From Actinoplanes philippinensis (GTDB lineage: Bacteria; Actinomycetota; Actinomycetes; Mycobacteriales; Micromonosporaceae), in contig NZ_FONV01000030.1 of NCBI RefSeq assembly GCF_900113015.1, forward strand, positions 1 through 64,000: a stretch of 64,000 bases of DNA. The letters are read 5' to 3'. Shown here piece by piece: positions 56,938 to 64,000 of the stretch; positions within the stretch are counted from its first letter, which is position 1; each line of letters starts with the position of its first letter. Below the pieces are notes generated by a model, which was not told where the DNA came from, searched no databases, and saw only the letters and a list, made by a program, of their open reading frames with translations. The translations under genes were made by a program, and so were the position numbers.

Positions 56938-58095
56938 TTGCCCAAGTCAACGAAACGCCGCACACCACTATGGGCGCGGCTGTGTGCCGCGTTCGGCGCC
57001 GTGCTGCTGATCGCCAGCGGCGGCACCCTGGTCACCGGCCAGACCCTGATCGCGAAATACACCAGCGGTATCACCGACGAGGGCCTGCTCGACGGCGACG
57101 CGGCTCAGGCCGCGACGAAGAAGGACGAGATCAAGGGCCCGCTGACGATCCTGCTCGTCGGCATCGACCCGCGAAAGCCGGAGACCCCGCCGCTGTCCGA
57201 CTCGATTCTGATCGCGCACATTCCGGCCGATATGAGCACGGCGTACCTCTTCTCGATGCCGCGTGACCTTTATGTGGACATCGCCGCCGACTCGAAGTCC
57301 GGCGTCCGGGCCCACCGCGGGAAGATCAACTCGGCGATGGCGCTGGGCAGCCAGGTCAACGGCAAGATCGATGTCACCAACGGCTTCAAGGTGCTCTCCA
57401 AGACGATCCGCAACTACACCGGGATCGAGCAGTTCGACGCCGCCGCGATCATCAACTTCGGCGGCTTCAAGGACATGGTCGAGGCACTCGGCGGCGTCTC
57501 GATGGTCATCGACATGGACGTGAAGTCGGAGCACCTGACGCCCGAGGGCAAGCAGCGGCCGCGTAAGGCGAGCTGCCCGGTCACCTCCAGCTGCGACCAC
57601 CCGTACACCGGGCCCCAGGCGTACTACAAGAAGAGCACCAAGCCGGTCCGGCTCCAGCCGTGGCAGGCGCTCGACTACGTCCGCCAGCGGTACCCGAACG
57701 TCGAAGGCGTCGACATGAGCGACTACGACCGTCAGCGGCACCAGCAGCAGTTCATCAAGGCCATGGCCAAAGAGGCGATGAGCAAGGGCGTCATCACCGA
57801 CGTCGGCAAGATCACGAAGATCATGGACGCGGCCGGGAAATCGCTGACCTTCGCCGGTGGCGGCAACAGCCCGATCGAGTGGGCGCTGGCGCTCAAGGAC
57901 GTCAACGTCGACGACATGGTCACGATCAAGCTCGACGGCGGCGGCATCTTCGAGAACCCGGCCAACAACACGGGTTACCTCGGCGAGAAGTTCAGCAACC
58001 CGGATCAGGCCACCGCGTTCTTCAATGCGGTCAAGCAGGATCAGGTCGCCCAGTTCCTGCTCGACAACCCGGGCATCGTGAACATGGACAGCTGA
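56938..58095 (+). CDS. LCP-family (LytR-CpsA-Psr) cell wall polymer transferase
   Basis: A 385 aa membrane-anchored enzyme that attaches polysaccharide from a lipid carrier to peptidoglycan. A short cytoplasmic tail (LPKSTKRRTPLWARL) precedes one membrane segment (CAAFGAVLLIASGGTLVTGQTL). The LCP domain includes ILLVGIDPRKPETPPLSDSILIAHI, YLFSMPRDLYVDI with conserved Arg, RGKINSAMALGS, and QALDYVRQRYPNVEGVDMSDYDRQRHQQQFIKAM. The TTG start at 56938 is preferred because AGGAGA lies about seven bases upstream; longer starts add cysteine-rich sequence unlikely to be coding. The gene stands alone with a strong shared terminator. Confidence 0.93.
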   Translation: MPKSTKRRTPLWARLCAAFGAVLLIASGGTLVTGQTLIAKYTSGITDEGLLDGDAAQAATKKDEIKGPLTILLVGIDPRKPETPPLSDSILIAHIPADMSTAYLFSMPRDLYVDIAADSKSGVRAHRGKINSAMALGSQVNGKIDVTNGFKVLSKTIRNYTGIEQFDAAAIINFGGFKDMVEALGGVSMVIDMDVKSEHLTPEGKQRPRKASCPVTSSCDHPYTGPQAYYKKSTKPVRLQPWQALDYVRQRYPNVEGVDMSDYDRQRHQQQFIKAMAKEAMSKGVITDVGKITKIMDAAGKSLTFAGGGNSPIEWALALKDVNVDDMVTIKLDGGGIFENPANNTGYLGEKFSNPDQATAFFNAVKQDQVAQFLLDNPGIVNMDS

Positions 58096-58109
58096 CACCC
58101 GCAGACAAA

Positions 58110-58145
58110 ACGATGGGGCGCCGCGATCTCGCGGCGCCCCATCGT
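58110..58145. terminator. Bidirectional terminator between LCP and GH16 genes
   Basis: CGATGGGGCGCCGCGA (58111-58126) and TCGCGGCGCCCCATCG (58129-58144) are perfect arms around TC; one further A-T pair extends the stem. It separates two convergent genes, with A-rich sequence on the left and CGTTCTCC on the right. Confidence 0.85.
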
Positions 58146-58160
58146 CGTTCTCCGTGCGGG

Positions 58161-59408
58161 TCAGGCGCGGGTCCACTTCTGGTTGGCGGTGCCGCCGCAG
58201 TCCCAGAGCTGGAGCTGAGCGCCGTTGGCACTGTTCCAGCCGGTGATGTCGACGCACTTGTTGGCCGAGATGTTCACCAGGTCGCCGGCGCCGGAGAGGG
58301 TGAACCGCTGCACCGGGTTGCCGTTGCAGGTGACCAGCTGGATCGGGGTGCCGTTGGTGAGCGCGCCACCGGCCGGGTCCATGCACTTGCCGAGCGCCCG
58401 CAGCGTCCCGTCACCGTTGAAGGCCCACTGCTGCGCGCCGGTGCCGTTGCAGTCGTACATCTGCAGGCGGGCGCCGTCGTTGGCCGTACCGCCGGGGATG
58501 TCGATGCACTTGCCGTTGAAGTTGCTCTTCAGCGCGTTGCCGCCGGCCGGGGGCGGGGTGGTGGAGTCGCTCCAGGCCGAGGCGCGCACCCAGTCGACCA
58601 GCATGGTCTGCGGGAAGGCGGTGGACGCGTCCGGGCTGCCCGGCCAGTTGCCGCCGACCGCGACGTTCAGGATCATGTAGAACCCGTGGTCGAAGACCCA
58701 CTGACGACCACCGAGCGAGGCCGGGGTGACCCGGAAGTACTCACTTCCGTCGAGGTACCAGACGATCAGATTCGGAGACCATTCGACGGCGTACGAGTGG
58801 AAGGCGTCCCCCAGCGGCGCGGAGAGGGTCCGGCTGCCACCGATCGAGCTGCCGCCGGAGTAGCCGGGGCCGTGGATCGTGCCGTACAGCTTGTTCGGCT
58901 CCTTGCCGACGTTCTCCATGATGTCGATCTCGCCGGACTGCGGCCAGCCGACGCTGCCCAGGTTGTCGCCGAGCATCCAGAACGCGGGCCAGATGCCCTG
59001 CCCCTTCGGCACCTTGATGCTGGCCTCGAACCGGCCGTAGCGCTGGGTGAACTTGCCGGAGGTGAGGATCCGGCCGGAGGTGTACTGGCAGGTGCCGTAC
59101 CAGCACTGGAGGTTCGACGGGTTCTCCTTGCGCGCGGTGATCGCGAGGTGTCCCTGACCGTCCTGGCGGACGTTGTTCGTGGAGTTCGTGTAGTACTGCA
59201 GCTCGCTGTTGCCGAAGCCGCCACCACCGATGTCGAAGTTCCACTTCGCACTGTCGACCGCCGCGCCGGACGCGCCGTTGAACTCGTCGGACCAGGTCAC
59301 CGGGCCGACCGCGGCGTCCGCCGTGTCGCCCTGCGAGGCGAGGGTCAGGCTGCCGGCCAGCGTTATCGCAACGACGGCGGCGCCCAGCAGAGTGCGTATC
59401 CCGCGCAT
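58161..59408 (-). CDS. Secreted GH16 beta-glucanase (laminarinase-like) with ricin-type CBM13
   Basis: Secreted endo-beta-1,3-glucanase type enzyme of 415 aa. The signal peptide ends near ADAA (residue 33). The GH16 jelly-roll (35-280) has catalytic GEIDIME with Glu160 (nucleophile), Asp162 and Glu165 (acid/base), plus the typical WSDEFNG and WPAFWMLGDN blocks. A short Pro linker leads to a ricin B-type trefoil (about 290-415) with repeated QMYDCNGTGAQQWAF and LQLWDCGGTANQKW units, a carbohydrate-binding module. The promoter carries a TTGTTAAGAGT element related to that of the chitinases. Confidence 0.95.
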   Translation of the reverse strand: MRGIRTLLGAAVVAITLAGSLTLASQGDTADAAVGPVTWSDEFNGASGAAVDSAKWNFDIGGGGFGNSELQYYTNSTNNVRQDGQGHLAITARKENPSNLQCWYGTCQYTSGRILTSGKFTQRYGRFEASIKVPKGQGIWPAFWMLGDNLGSVGWPQSGEIDIMENVGKEPNKLYGTIHGPGYSGGSSIGGSRTLSAPLGDAFHSYAVEWSPNLIVWYLDGSEYFRVTPASLGGRQWVFDHGFYMILNVAVGGNWPGSPDASTAFPQTMLVDWVRASAWSDSTTPPPAGGNALKSNFNGKCIDIPGGTANDGARLQMYDCNGTGAQQWAFNGDGTLRALGKCMDPAGGALTNGTPIQLVTCNGNPVQRFTLSGAGDLVNISANKCVDITGWNSANGAQLQLWDCGGTANQKWTRA

Positions 59409-59446
59409 GGGGATCCTCCTGGGGGAGAGGTGTCGATATTGAAAAC

Positions 59447-59458
59447 ATTGTTAAGAGT
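59447..59458. promoter_or_regulatory. CAZyme promoter element, copy 2 (degenerate)
   Basis: ATTGTTAAGAGT matches the chitinase 2 palindrome ACTGTTAACAGT at ten of twelve positions. It lies 38 bases upstream of the GH16 ATG, similar to the spacing before chitinase 2. Confidence 0.45.
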
Positions 59459-59572
59459 TCGACACCCCTCGGTCAATGGGGACGGGTTCCGGAACCCCGG
59501 ATAACACCTTCTTCCGCCTCGATCCCGGCAGATCCCCTGCTTAAGTGACGTTCTACGGTTTTAACTTGATTT

Positions 59573-60727
59573 GTGCATTCTTTTGTCCGTACCCCCGCCG
59601 CTGTGGCCGCCGCCCTGATCCTCGCTGTCGGCGCGGCAGCCACCCCGGTCCGCGCCCTGCCCGCGTCGCCGCACTGGGATCACCCCGGCTACGACGCCGA
59701 GGACACCTCGTTCAACCCGCACGAGACCGTGATCACGCCAGCCACCGTGGGACGGCTCGTGAAGAAGTGGTCGGTGGAACTGCGCTCGGAGGACTCGTGC
59801 TCGTCCCTCGGCGATCCGATCGTCGCCGACGGCCGCGTCTTCATCGCCGACCAGCTGGGGATCTCGGCCTACGCCACCGGCGACGGCGCCAAGCTGTGGA
59901 GCCACGACTGGGAGGGTTCCTCCAACCACCCGCCGTCGATGGCGGTCGCCGATGGGGTGCTCATCGCCGGCTACACCGACTGCGAGTCGATGAGCGACCC
60001 GAACAGCGGGCTGGTCGGATTGGACGTACGCACCGGCGCGGAGCTCTGGAACGGCGTCACCGCTCCGGTGATCGGCACGATGATCGTCGACAAGGGTGTG
60101 GTCGTGACCGCCGGACGCGACATCTACGACGACACCGCGACCGTCGCCGTCCGCCTCAGCGACGGCAAGGAGGCCTGGCGAGCCGACGGCCGGCTGATCA
60201 GCGGGGCCTCGGCCGACGGCGTGGTCACCGGGACCGCCGAAAGCGGCACGGTCGCGTTCGACATCGCCACCGGCGCGACCCGATGGACCGTGAACCGGTA
60301 TCTGCATACCGGGACCGCTTCACCGGCCGGCGACGTCTTCTACGGTCCCAGCGACGACGGGAAACACCTGGAGGCGGTGTCGGCTGCGGACGGCAGAGTC
60401 CTCTGGACCGCGCCGGACAACGACGGGGTGGTCGCCACCGACGGCACCCGGGTCTACTGCTCGCAGGACAACGGGATCGTCGCCCTCGACAGCCGCACCG
60501 GAAGACAGGTGTGGCGCAGCGACCTGCCGGCCCACGGTGTCCTCGCGGCGACGGTGGCGGGCGGGGTCGTCTACGCGGCCCGCGTCGCTCTGGACGCCAC
60601 CACGGGCCGGGTGCTCGCCGGCACACCGCAGCTGTCGTACCGGGTGGTCGTCACCGGCGGAGTGCTCTACCAGGAGGAGAACGGATCGCTGACCGCGTAC
60701 ACCGTCAGGGATGAGCCCCGATTTTAG
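59573..60727 (+). CDS. Secreted PQQ-like beta-propeller repeat protein 2
   Basis: A 384 aa secreted protein beginning VHSFVRTPAAVAAALILAVGAAATPVRALPASPHWDHPGYDAED; the signal peptide ends near RALPAS. PQQ-like blades recur (GDGAKLWSHDWEG, GLVGLDVRTGAELWNG, DIATGATRWTV, VSAADGRVLWTAP, ALDSRTGRQVWRS). It is a paralogue of the protein at 12.7-13.9 kb, sharing WDHPGYDAED, NPHETVIT and ADQLGISAY. The GTG start has no ribosome site, so a leaderless transcript is possible. It lies between the GH16 and chitinase 2 genes and may assist polymer binding; that is speculative. Confidence 0.78.
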   Translation: MHSFVRTPAAVAAALILAVGAAATPVRALPASPHWDHPGYDAEDTSFNPHETVITPATVGRLVKKWSVELRSEDSCSSLGDPIVADGRVFIADQLGISAYATGDGAKLWSHDWEGSSNHPPSMAVADGVLIAGYTDCESMSDPNSGLVGLDVRTGAELWNGVTAPVIGTMIVDKGVVVTAGRDIYDDTATVAVRLSDGKEAWRADGRLISGASADGVVTGTAESGTVAFDIATGATRWTVNRYLHTGTASPAGDVFYGPSDDGKHLEAVSAADGRVLWTAPDNDGVVATDGTRVYCSQDNGIVALDSRTGRQVWRSDLPAHGVLAATVAGGVVYAARVALDATTGRVLAGTPQLSYRVVVTGGVLYQEENGSLTAYTVRDEPRF

Positions 60728-60756
60728 GAAGTTTAAGGTTCGGCCTCTTTACATTC

Positions 60757-60773
60757 ACTGTTAACAGTCCTAA
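60757..60773. promoter_or_regulatory. CAZyme promoter element, copy 3 (perfect palindrome)
   Basis: ACTGTTAACAGT (60757-60768) is a perfect 12-base palindrome, followed by CCTAA. The shared 14-mer GTTAACAGTCCTAA (60760-60773) is identical to that before chitinase 1. It lies about 40 bases upstream of the chitinase 2 ATG. Confidence 0.65.
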
Positions 60774-60812
60774 ACATTGATGCATCCCCAGGTCATCCAT
60801 GGAAGGACTCCG

Positions 60813-62090
60813 ATGAGGCGTTCCAGATCTCTGATACTCGCCACGGTCACGGCGCTGGCAGCCGGTGGCGCGGCGACCTACTTCGCGGGCAACGCCTCGG
60901 CCGCCGTGGCCTGCGCACCCGCCTGGAGCGCCTCCACGGTCTACGTCGGCGGCAACACCGCCTCCCAGAACGGCCACAACTACACCGCCAAGTGGTGGAC
61001 GCAGAACGAGTCGCCGGCTGTCCGCAGTGGTCAGTGGGACGTCTGGACCGACAACGGCGTCTGCGGTGGCACCAACCCTTCGCCGTCGTCGTCGCCGTCC
61101 TCCTCGCCGTCGACGTCACCGAGCCCGTCGACGTCACCCAGCCCGTCGACGTCACCCAGCCCGTCGACGTCACCCAGCACGCCGACCGGCACGCTGCCGA
61201 AGCACTTCCTCACCGGGTACTGGCAGAACTTCGACAACGGCGCCGCGCCCCTCAAGCTGGCGTCCGTCCCGGCCACCTACGACCTGATCGCGGTCGCCTT
61301 CGCCGACGCCACCGGCACCGCCGGCGCGGTCACCTTCAACCTGGACCCGGGCCTGGCCACCGCGGTCGGCGGCTACACCGACGCCCAGTTCAAGGCGGAC
61401 ATCGCCACGCTGCACTCGCGCGGCAAGAAGGTGGTCATCTCGGTCGGCGGCGAGAAGGGCACGGTCGCCGTCAACAGCGCGACCGCCGCCACGGCGTTCG
61501 CCGACTCGGTCCACCGGCTGATCCAGACCTACGGTTTCGACGGGGTCGACATCGACCTGGAGAACGGGCTCAACCCCACCTACATGGCGAGCGCGCTGCG
61601 CAGCCTGCGGGCCAAGGTGGGCAGCAGCCTGATCATCACGATGGCGCCGCAGACCATCGACATGCAGAACCCGCAGTCCTCGTACTTCAAGCTCGCGCTC
61701 GACATCAAGGACATCCTCACCGTCGTCTTCACCCAGTACTACAACTCCGGCGCGATGCTCGGGTGTGACAACAACGCGGCGTACGGCCAGGGCAACGTCA
61801 ACTTCCTGACCGCGCTCGCCTGCATCCCGCTGCAGAACGGGCTCCGCCCCGACCAGATCGCGCTGGGCCTGCCGGCCAGCACCCGCGCCGCCGGTGGCGG
61901 TTACGTCGCCCCGTCCGTGGTCAACGCCGCCCTCGACTGCCTGGCCAAGGGCGCCAACTGCGGCACCTTCAAGCCGCCGGCCACCTATCCCGGCATTCGA
62001 GGCGCGATGACCTGGTCCATCAACTGGGATGTGACGAACGGCAACGCCTGGGCCGACACCATCGACCCCCACCTCGCAACTCTCCCCTGA
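60813..62090 (+). CDS. GH18 chitinase 2 with N-terminal CBM5/12
   Basis: Secreted chitinase of 425 aa. The signal peptide ends near GNASA (residue 30). CBM5/12 spans 33-86 (ACAPAWSASTVYVGGNTASQNGHNYTAKWWTQ). The linker at 89-125 is made of repeated SPSTSP. The GH18 barrel (128-425) has SVGGEKG and the catalytic DGVDIDLE with Glu250, and ends with AMTWSINWD. The ATG at 60813 has GAAGGA seven to twelve bases upstream; an earlier start adds 12 unsupported codons. It is followed by chitinase 3 after 11 bases, so the two form an operon. Confidence 0.95.
   Translation: MRRSRSLILATVTALAAGGAATYFAGNASAAVACAPAWSASTVYVGGNTASQNGHNYTAKWWTQNESPAVRSGQWDVWTDNGVCGGTNPSPSSSPSSSPSTSPSPSTSPSPSTSPSPSTSPSTPTGTLPKHFLTGYWQNFDNGAAPLKLASVPATYDLIAVAFADATGTAGAVTFNLDPGLATAVGGYTDAQFKADIATLHSRGKKVVISVGGEKGTVAVNSATAATAFADSVHRLIQTYGFDGVDIDLENGLNPTYMASALRSLRAKVGSSLIITMAPQTIDMQNPQSSYFKLALDIKDILTVVFTQYYNSGAMLGCDNNAAYGQGNVNFLTALACIPLQNGLRPDQIALGLPASTRAAGGGYVAPSVVNAALDCLAKGANCGTFKPPATYPGIRGAMTWSINWDVTNGNAWADTIDPHLATLP
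61107..61178 (+). repeat. 18-base tandem repeats in the chitinase 2 linker
   Basis: Four consecutive copies of CCGTCGACGTCACCCAGC (first copy with one change) encode PSTSPS units of the linker. Similar Ser/Pro/Thr repeats occur in chitinase 1. Such exact DNA repeats can expand or contract and change linker length. Confidence 0.85.
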
Positions 62091-62101
62091 TTGGCCCTGA
62101 G

Positions 62102-63301
62102 ATGAGACTGAGCAGGAAAATCGCCCTCGTGACCTCGGTCGGCGCGGTGGCCACGGCCGCCGCCGTCCTCCCGATGGCCACGTCGAACGCGGCCGCCGCG
62201 TGCGCCCCGGCCTGGAGCGCCTCCGCCGTCTACGTGAAGGACAACGTCGCTTCGCAGAACGGCCACAACTACACCGCCAAGTGGTGGACGCAGAACGAGT
62301 CGCCGGCCACCAACAGCAGCCAGTGGGCGGTCTGGATCGACAACGGCGTCTGCGGCGGCACCACCCCGACCACGCCGCCGACGACCCCGCCGACCGGCCC
62401 GACCACCCCGCCGCCGGCCACCGGCACCAAGATGGCGGCCGCGCCGTACCTGTACCCGGGCTGGGGCAACCCGCCCGCCCCGGCGACGGTCGTGCAGGCC
62501 ACCGGCATCAAGGCCTTCACTCTCGCGTTCGTGCTGGCCAGCAACGGCTGCAACCCGGCGTGGGACGGCTCGTCCGGCCTGACCGGCGGAGCGCACGCCA
62601 GCACCATCGCGGCGATCCGGGCGGCCGGCGCCGACGTCGTCCCGTCGATCGGCGGCTGGAGCGGCAACAAGCTCGGCCCGAACTGCTCGACTCCCGAGGC
62701 GCTCGCCGGCGCGTACCAGAAGGTGATCGACACCTTCGGACTCAAGGCGATCGACATCGACATCGAGAACACCGACGAGTTCGAGAACTACGTCGTCGCG
62801 GACCGGATCGTGGACGCGCTGAAGATCGTCAAGCAGCGCAACCCGAACGTGAAGACGATCCTCACCTTCGGCACCACGACGACCGGCCCGAACGCCCACG
62901 GCATCCGGCTGATCCAGCAGGCCAAGGCGAAGGGCGCGAACATCGACGTCTTCACCCAGATGCCGTTCGACTTCAGCGGCGGCGCCGACATGTACGCCTC
63001 GACCGTGGGCGCCACCGAGGGCCTGAAGAACGTGCTCAAGTCGACGTTCGGCTGGACCGACGCCCAGGCGTACTCCCGCATCGGCATCTCCGGCATGAAC
63101 GGCCTCTCCGACCAGCAGGAGGTCACGTCGGTCGACACCTGGACCCGGATCCGTGACTACGCCAAGAGCAAGGGGCTGGCCCGCTTCGCCTTCTGGGCGG
63201 TCAACCGCGACCGTGGCTGCGCCGGCGGCGGCGTGGTCAGCGACTGCTCCGGCATCGCGCAGACCGACTGGGCGTTCACCCGGGTGAGCGCCGGCTTCTG
63301 A
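62102..63301 (+). CDS. GH18 chitinase 3 with N-terminal CBM5/12
   Basis: Secreted chitinase of 399 aa, second gene of the chitinase operon. The signal peptide ends near SNAAA (residue 32). CBM5/12 spans 33-86 and is nearly identical to that of chitinase 2, including a 53-base stretch of identical DNA. A Thr/Pro linker (88-108) precedes a GH18 domain of a different subgroup: MAAAPYLYPGWGNPPAPATVVQATGIKAFTLAFV, SIGGWSG, catalytic KAIDIDIEN with Asp218, Asp220 and Glu222. The barrel differs from chitinases 1 and 2, suggesting complementary exo/endo action. A strong terminator follows. Confidence 0.94.
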   Translation: MRLSRKIALVTSVGAVATAAAVLPMATSNAAAACAPAWSASAVYVKDNVASQNGHNYTAKWWTQNESPATNSSQWAVWIDNGVCGGTTPTTPPTTPPTGPTTPPPATGTKMAAAPYLYPGWGNPPAPATVVQATGIKAFTLAFVLASNGCNPAWDGSSGLTGGAHASTIAAIRAAGADVVPSIGGWSGNKLGPNCSTPEALAGAYQKVIDTFGLKAIDIDIENTDEFENYVVADRIVDALKIVKQRNPNVKTILTFGTTTTGPNAHGIRLIQQAKAKGANIDVFTQMPFDFSGGADMYASTVGATEGLKNVLKSTFGWTDAQAYSRIGISGMNGLSDQQEVTSVDTWTRIRDYAKSKGLARFAFWAVNRDRGCAGGGVVSDCSGIAQTDWAFTRVSAGF

Positions 63302-63312
63302 GTAAAAGCACC

Positions 63313-63346
63313 GACGCGCGGCCGCCCCTGCGGGCGGCCGCGCGTC
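63313..63346 (+). terminator. Terminator of the chitinase operon
   Basis: GACGCGCGGCCGCCC (63313-63327) and GGGCGGCCGCGCGTC (63332-63346) are perfect 15-base arms with a four-base loop, followed by GCTGTCTTTCC. It also faces the convergent fasciclin gene. Confidence 0.88.
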
Positions 63347-63365
63347 GCTGTCTTTCCGGTACGGA

Positions 63366-63998
63366 TCAGGGGAGGTTGATCGGGCGCAGCACGCGGTCGA
63401 CGCCGTGGGCGATCTGGCGGTTCTTGCCGTTGATGTCGACGCGGATCACGCGGGCGTTGCGGTCGCTGAAGTCGAGGTCGATGATCGAGATCTTCTTGCC
63501 GTGGCCGTAGACGTTGACCTTGATCGGCGAGCCGGCGGCGGTCTTCAGCTTGACGTTGTCGGACTTCAGCGCCGTCTTGGCGGGGATCCGGGCGCCCGGC
63601 ACCACGTGGTAGAGCAGCACCGACTCGACGGTGTCGATGCCGAGGCCGGCGACCGCGGTGAACGCCTTCTTCTCGCCGGGCAGCTTCTTCGACTTGGTGA
63701 TGTCCTGGACCAGCAGCTGGAAGGCGCGGTCGTTGGGCAGGAACGCGGTCAGCGGGGTCTTGCCGTCGGTGAGGACCTTGACCGGGCTGGACGGCTTGGC
63801 CTTGAGCACCGCCTGCACGGCCGCGGCGAGGATGTCGTAGTCGTGGCCGTTGTGGTCGAACCCGCTCTTGTCGGCGGTCAGCACCGCGGCGAGAGACTTG
63901 GTGCCCAGCGGCTTCTTGCTGTGCGCGGCGGCCGGAGCGGCGGACAGGGCGGTGGCGACGACGGCGGCGGTAGCGACGGCGACGGCCCGGGCGCCCAC
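63366..63998 (-). CDS. Secreted fasciclin (FAS1) domain protein, start possibly beyond the edge
   Basis: At least 210 aa with a signal peptide (VATAAVVATALSAAPAAAHS) and one FAS1 domain (about 40-210), a cell-surface adhesion fold. FAS1 marks are LLAAAV-type helix DILAAAVQAVLKA, LTAFLPNDRAFQLLVQDI (the H1 motif FxPtdxAF), ESVLLYHVVPGARI (with the YH motif) and IDINGKNRQIAHGVDRVLRPI near the end. The GTG at 63998 is the last start visible before the window edge. A start further upstream cannot be excluded, because the signal peptide's basic n-region is short here. Confidence 0.88.
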   Translation of the reverse strand: MGARAVAVATAAVVATALSAAPAAAHSKKPLGTKSLAAVLTADKSGFDHNGHDYDILAAAVQAVLKAKPSSPVKVLTDGKTPLTAFLPNDRAFQLLVQDITKSKKLPGEKKAFTAVAGLGIDTVESVLLYHVVPGARIPAKTALKSDNVKLKTAAGSPIKVNVYGHGKKISIIDLDFSDRNARVIRVDINGKNRQIAHGVDRVLRPINLP

Positions 63999-64000
63999 GC

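Noticed and set aside
1..64000. tRNA or rRNA gene as an integration site for the defence island
   Set aside because: I looked for T-arm signatures and found none that form a complete cloverleaf; a tRNAscan search would settle this.

Overview
The window comes from a high-GC actinobacterium, most likely Actinoplanes or a close relative in the Micromonosporaceae. The evidence is GC-rich third codon positions, many GTG/TTG starts, a mycothiol-dependent-enzyme homologue, BioY, roadblock and LCP proteins, and a large set of secreted chitin- and glucan-degrading enzymes with CBM5/12 or ricin-type modules. The genus is inferred. I see no rRNA, tRNA or CRISPR array.

Layout. 0-2 kb: truncated transposase, small membrane protein, purC. 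2.1-11 kb: defence island with a C5-cytosine methyltransferase facing a tightly overlapping operon of Z1 ATPase, PD-(D/E)XK protein, GHKL (MutL/Hsp90-type) ATPase, two unrecognised proteins and Vsr. 11.3-20.2 kb: MFS exporter, secreted beta-propeller, a two-component system upstream of a copper LPMO and a DUF305 lipoprotein, and a secreted M4 protease. 20.3-27.4 kb: BioY, MarR with a double operator, mycothiol-type enzyme, NarL-type two-component system, DUF2071, roadblock, ArsR and a pseudokinase. 27.4-31.3 kb: four-gene sugar catabolic operon behind a LacI-type operator. 32.2-34.9 kb: pectate lyase and threonine aldolase-like enzyme. 34.9-42.5 kb: two tandem WGR-DUF4132 genes with the same DNA-damage-type promoter. 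42.7-47.8 kb: heme oxygenase, a small secreted/membrane ORF pair, and a type III R-M pair whose Res lacks its nuclease domain. 48-54 kb: STAND NTPase and an ECF transporter (S, T, fused A1A2). 54-64 kb: flavin reductase with a MerR-type promoter, RibD-like reductase, three chitinases, GH16 glucanase, LCP protein, beta-propeller and fasciclin protein.

How it fits together. Two themes dominate. One is genome defence and DNA damage: two R-M-like systems, Vsr, the WGR proteins, a STAND NTPase, and PafBC-like promoter sequences at both WGR genes and at the type III mod gene. The other is saprotrophic polymer breakdown: an LPMO with its probable copper partner, three chitinases, GH16, pectate lyase and M4 protease. 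Three of these CAZyme promoters share a GTTAACAGT-like element. Regulatory calls are read from sequence symmetry and spacing only and are hypotheses.
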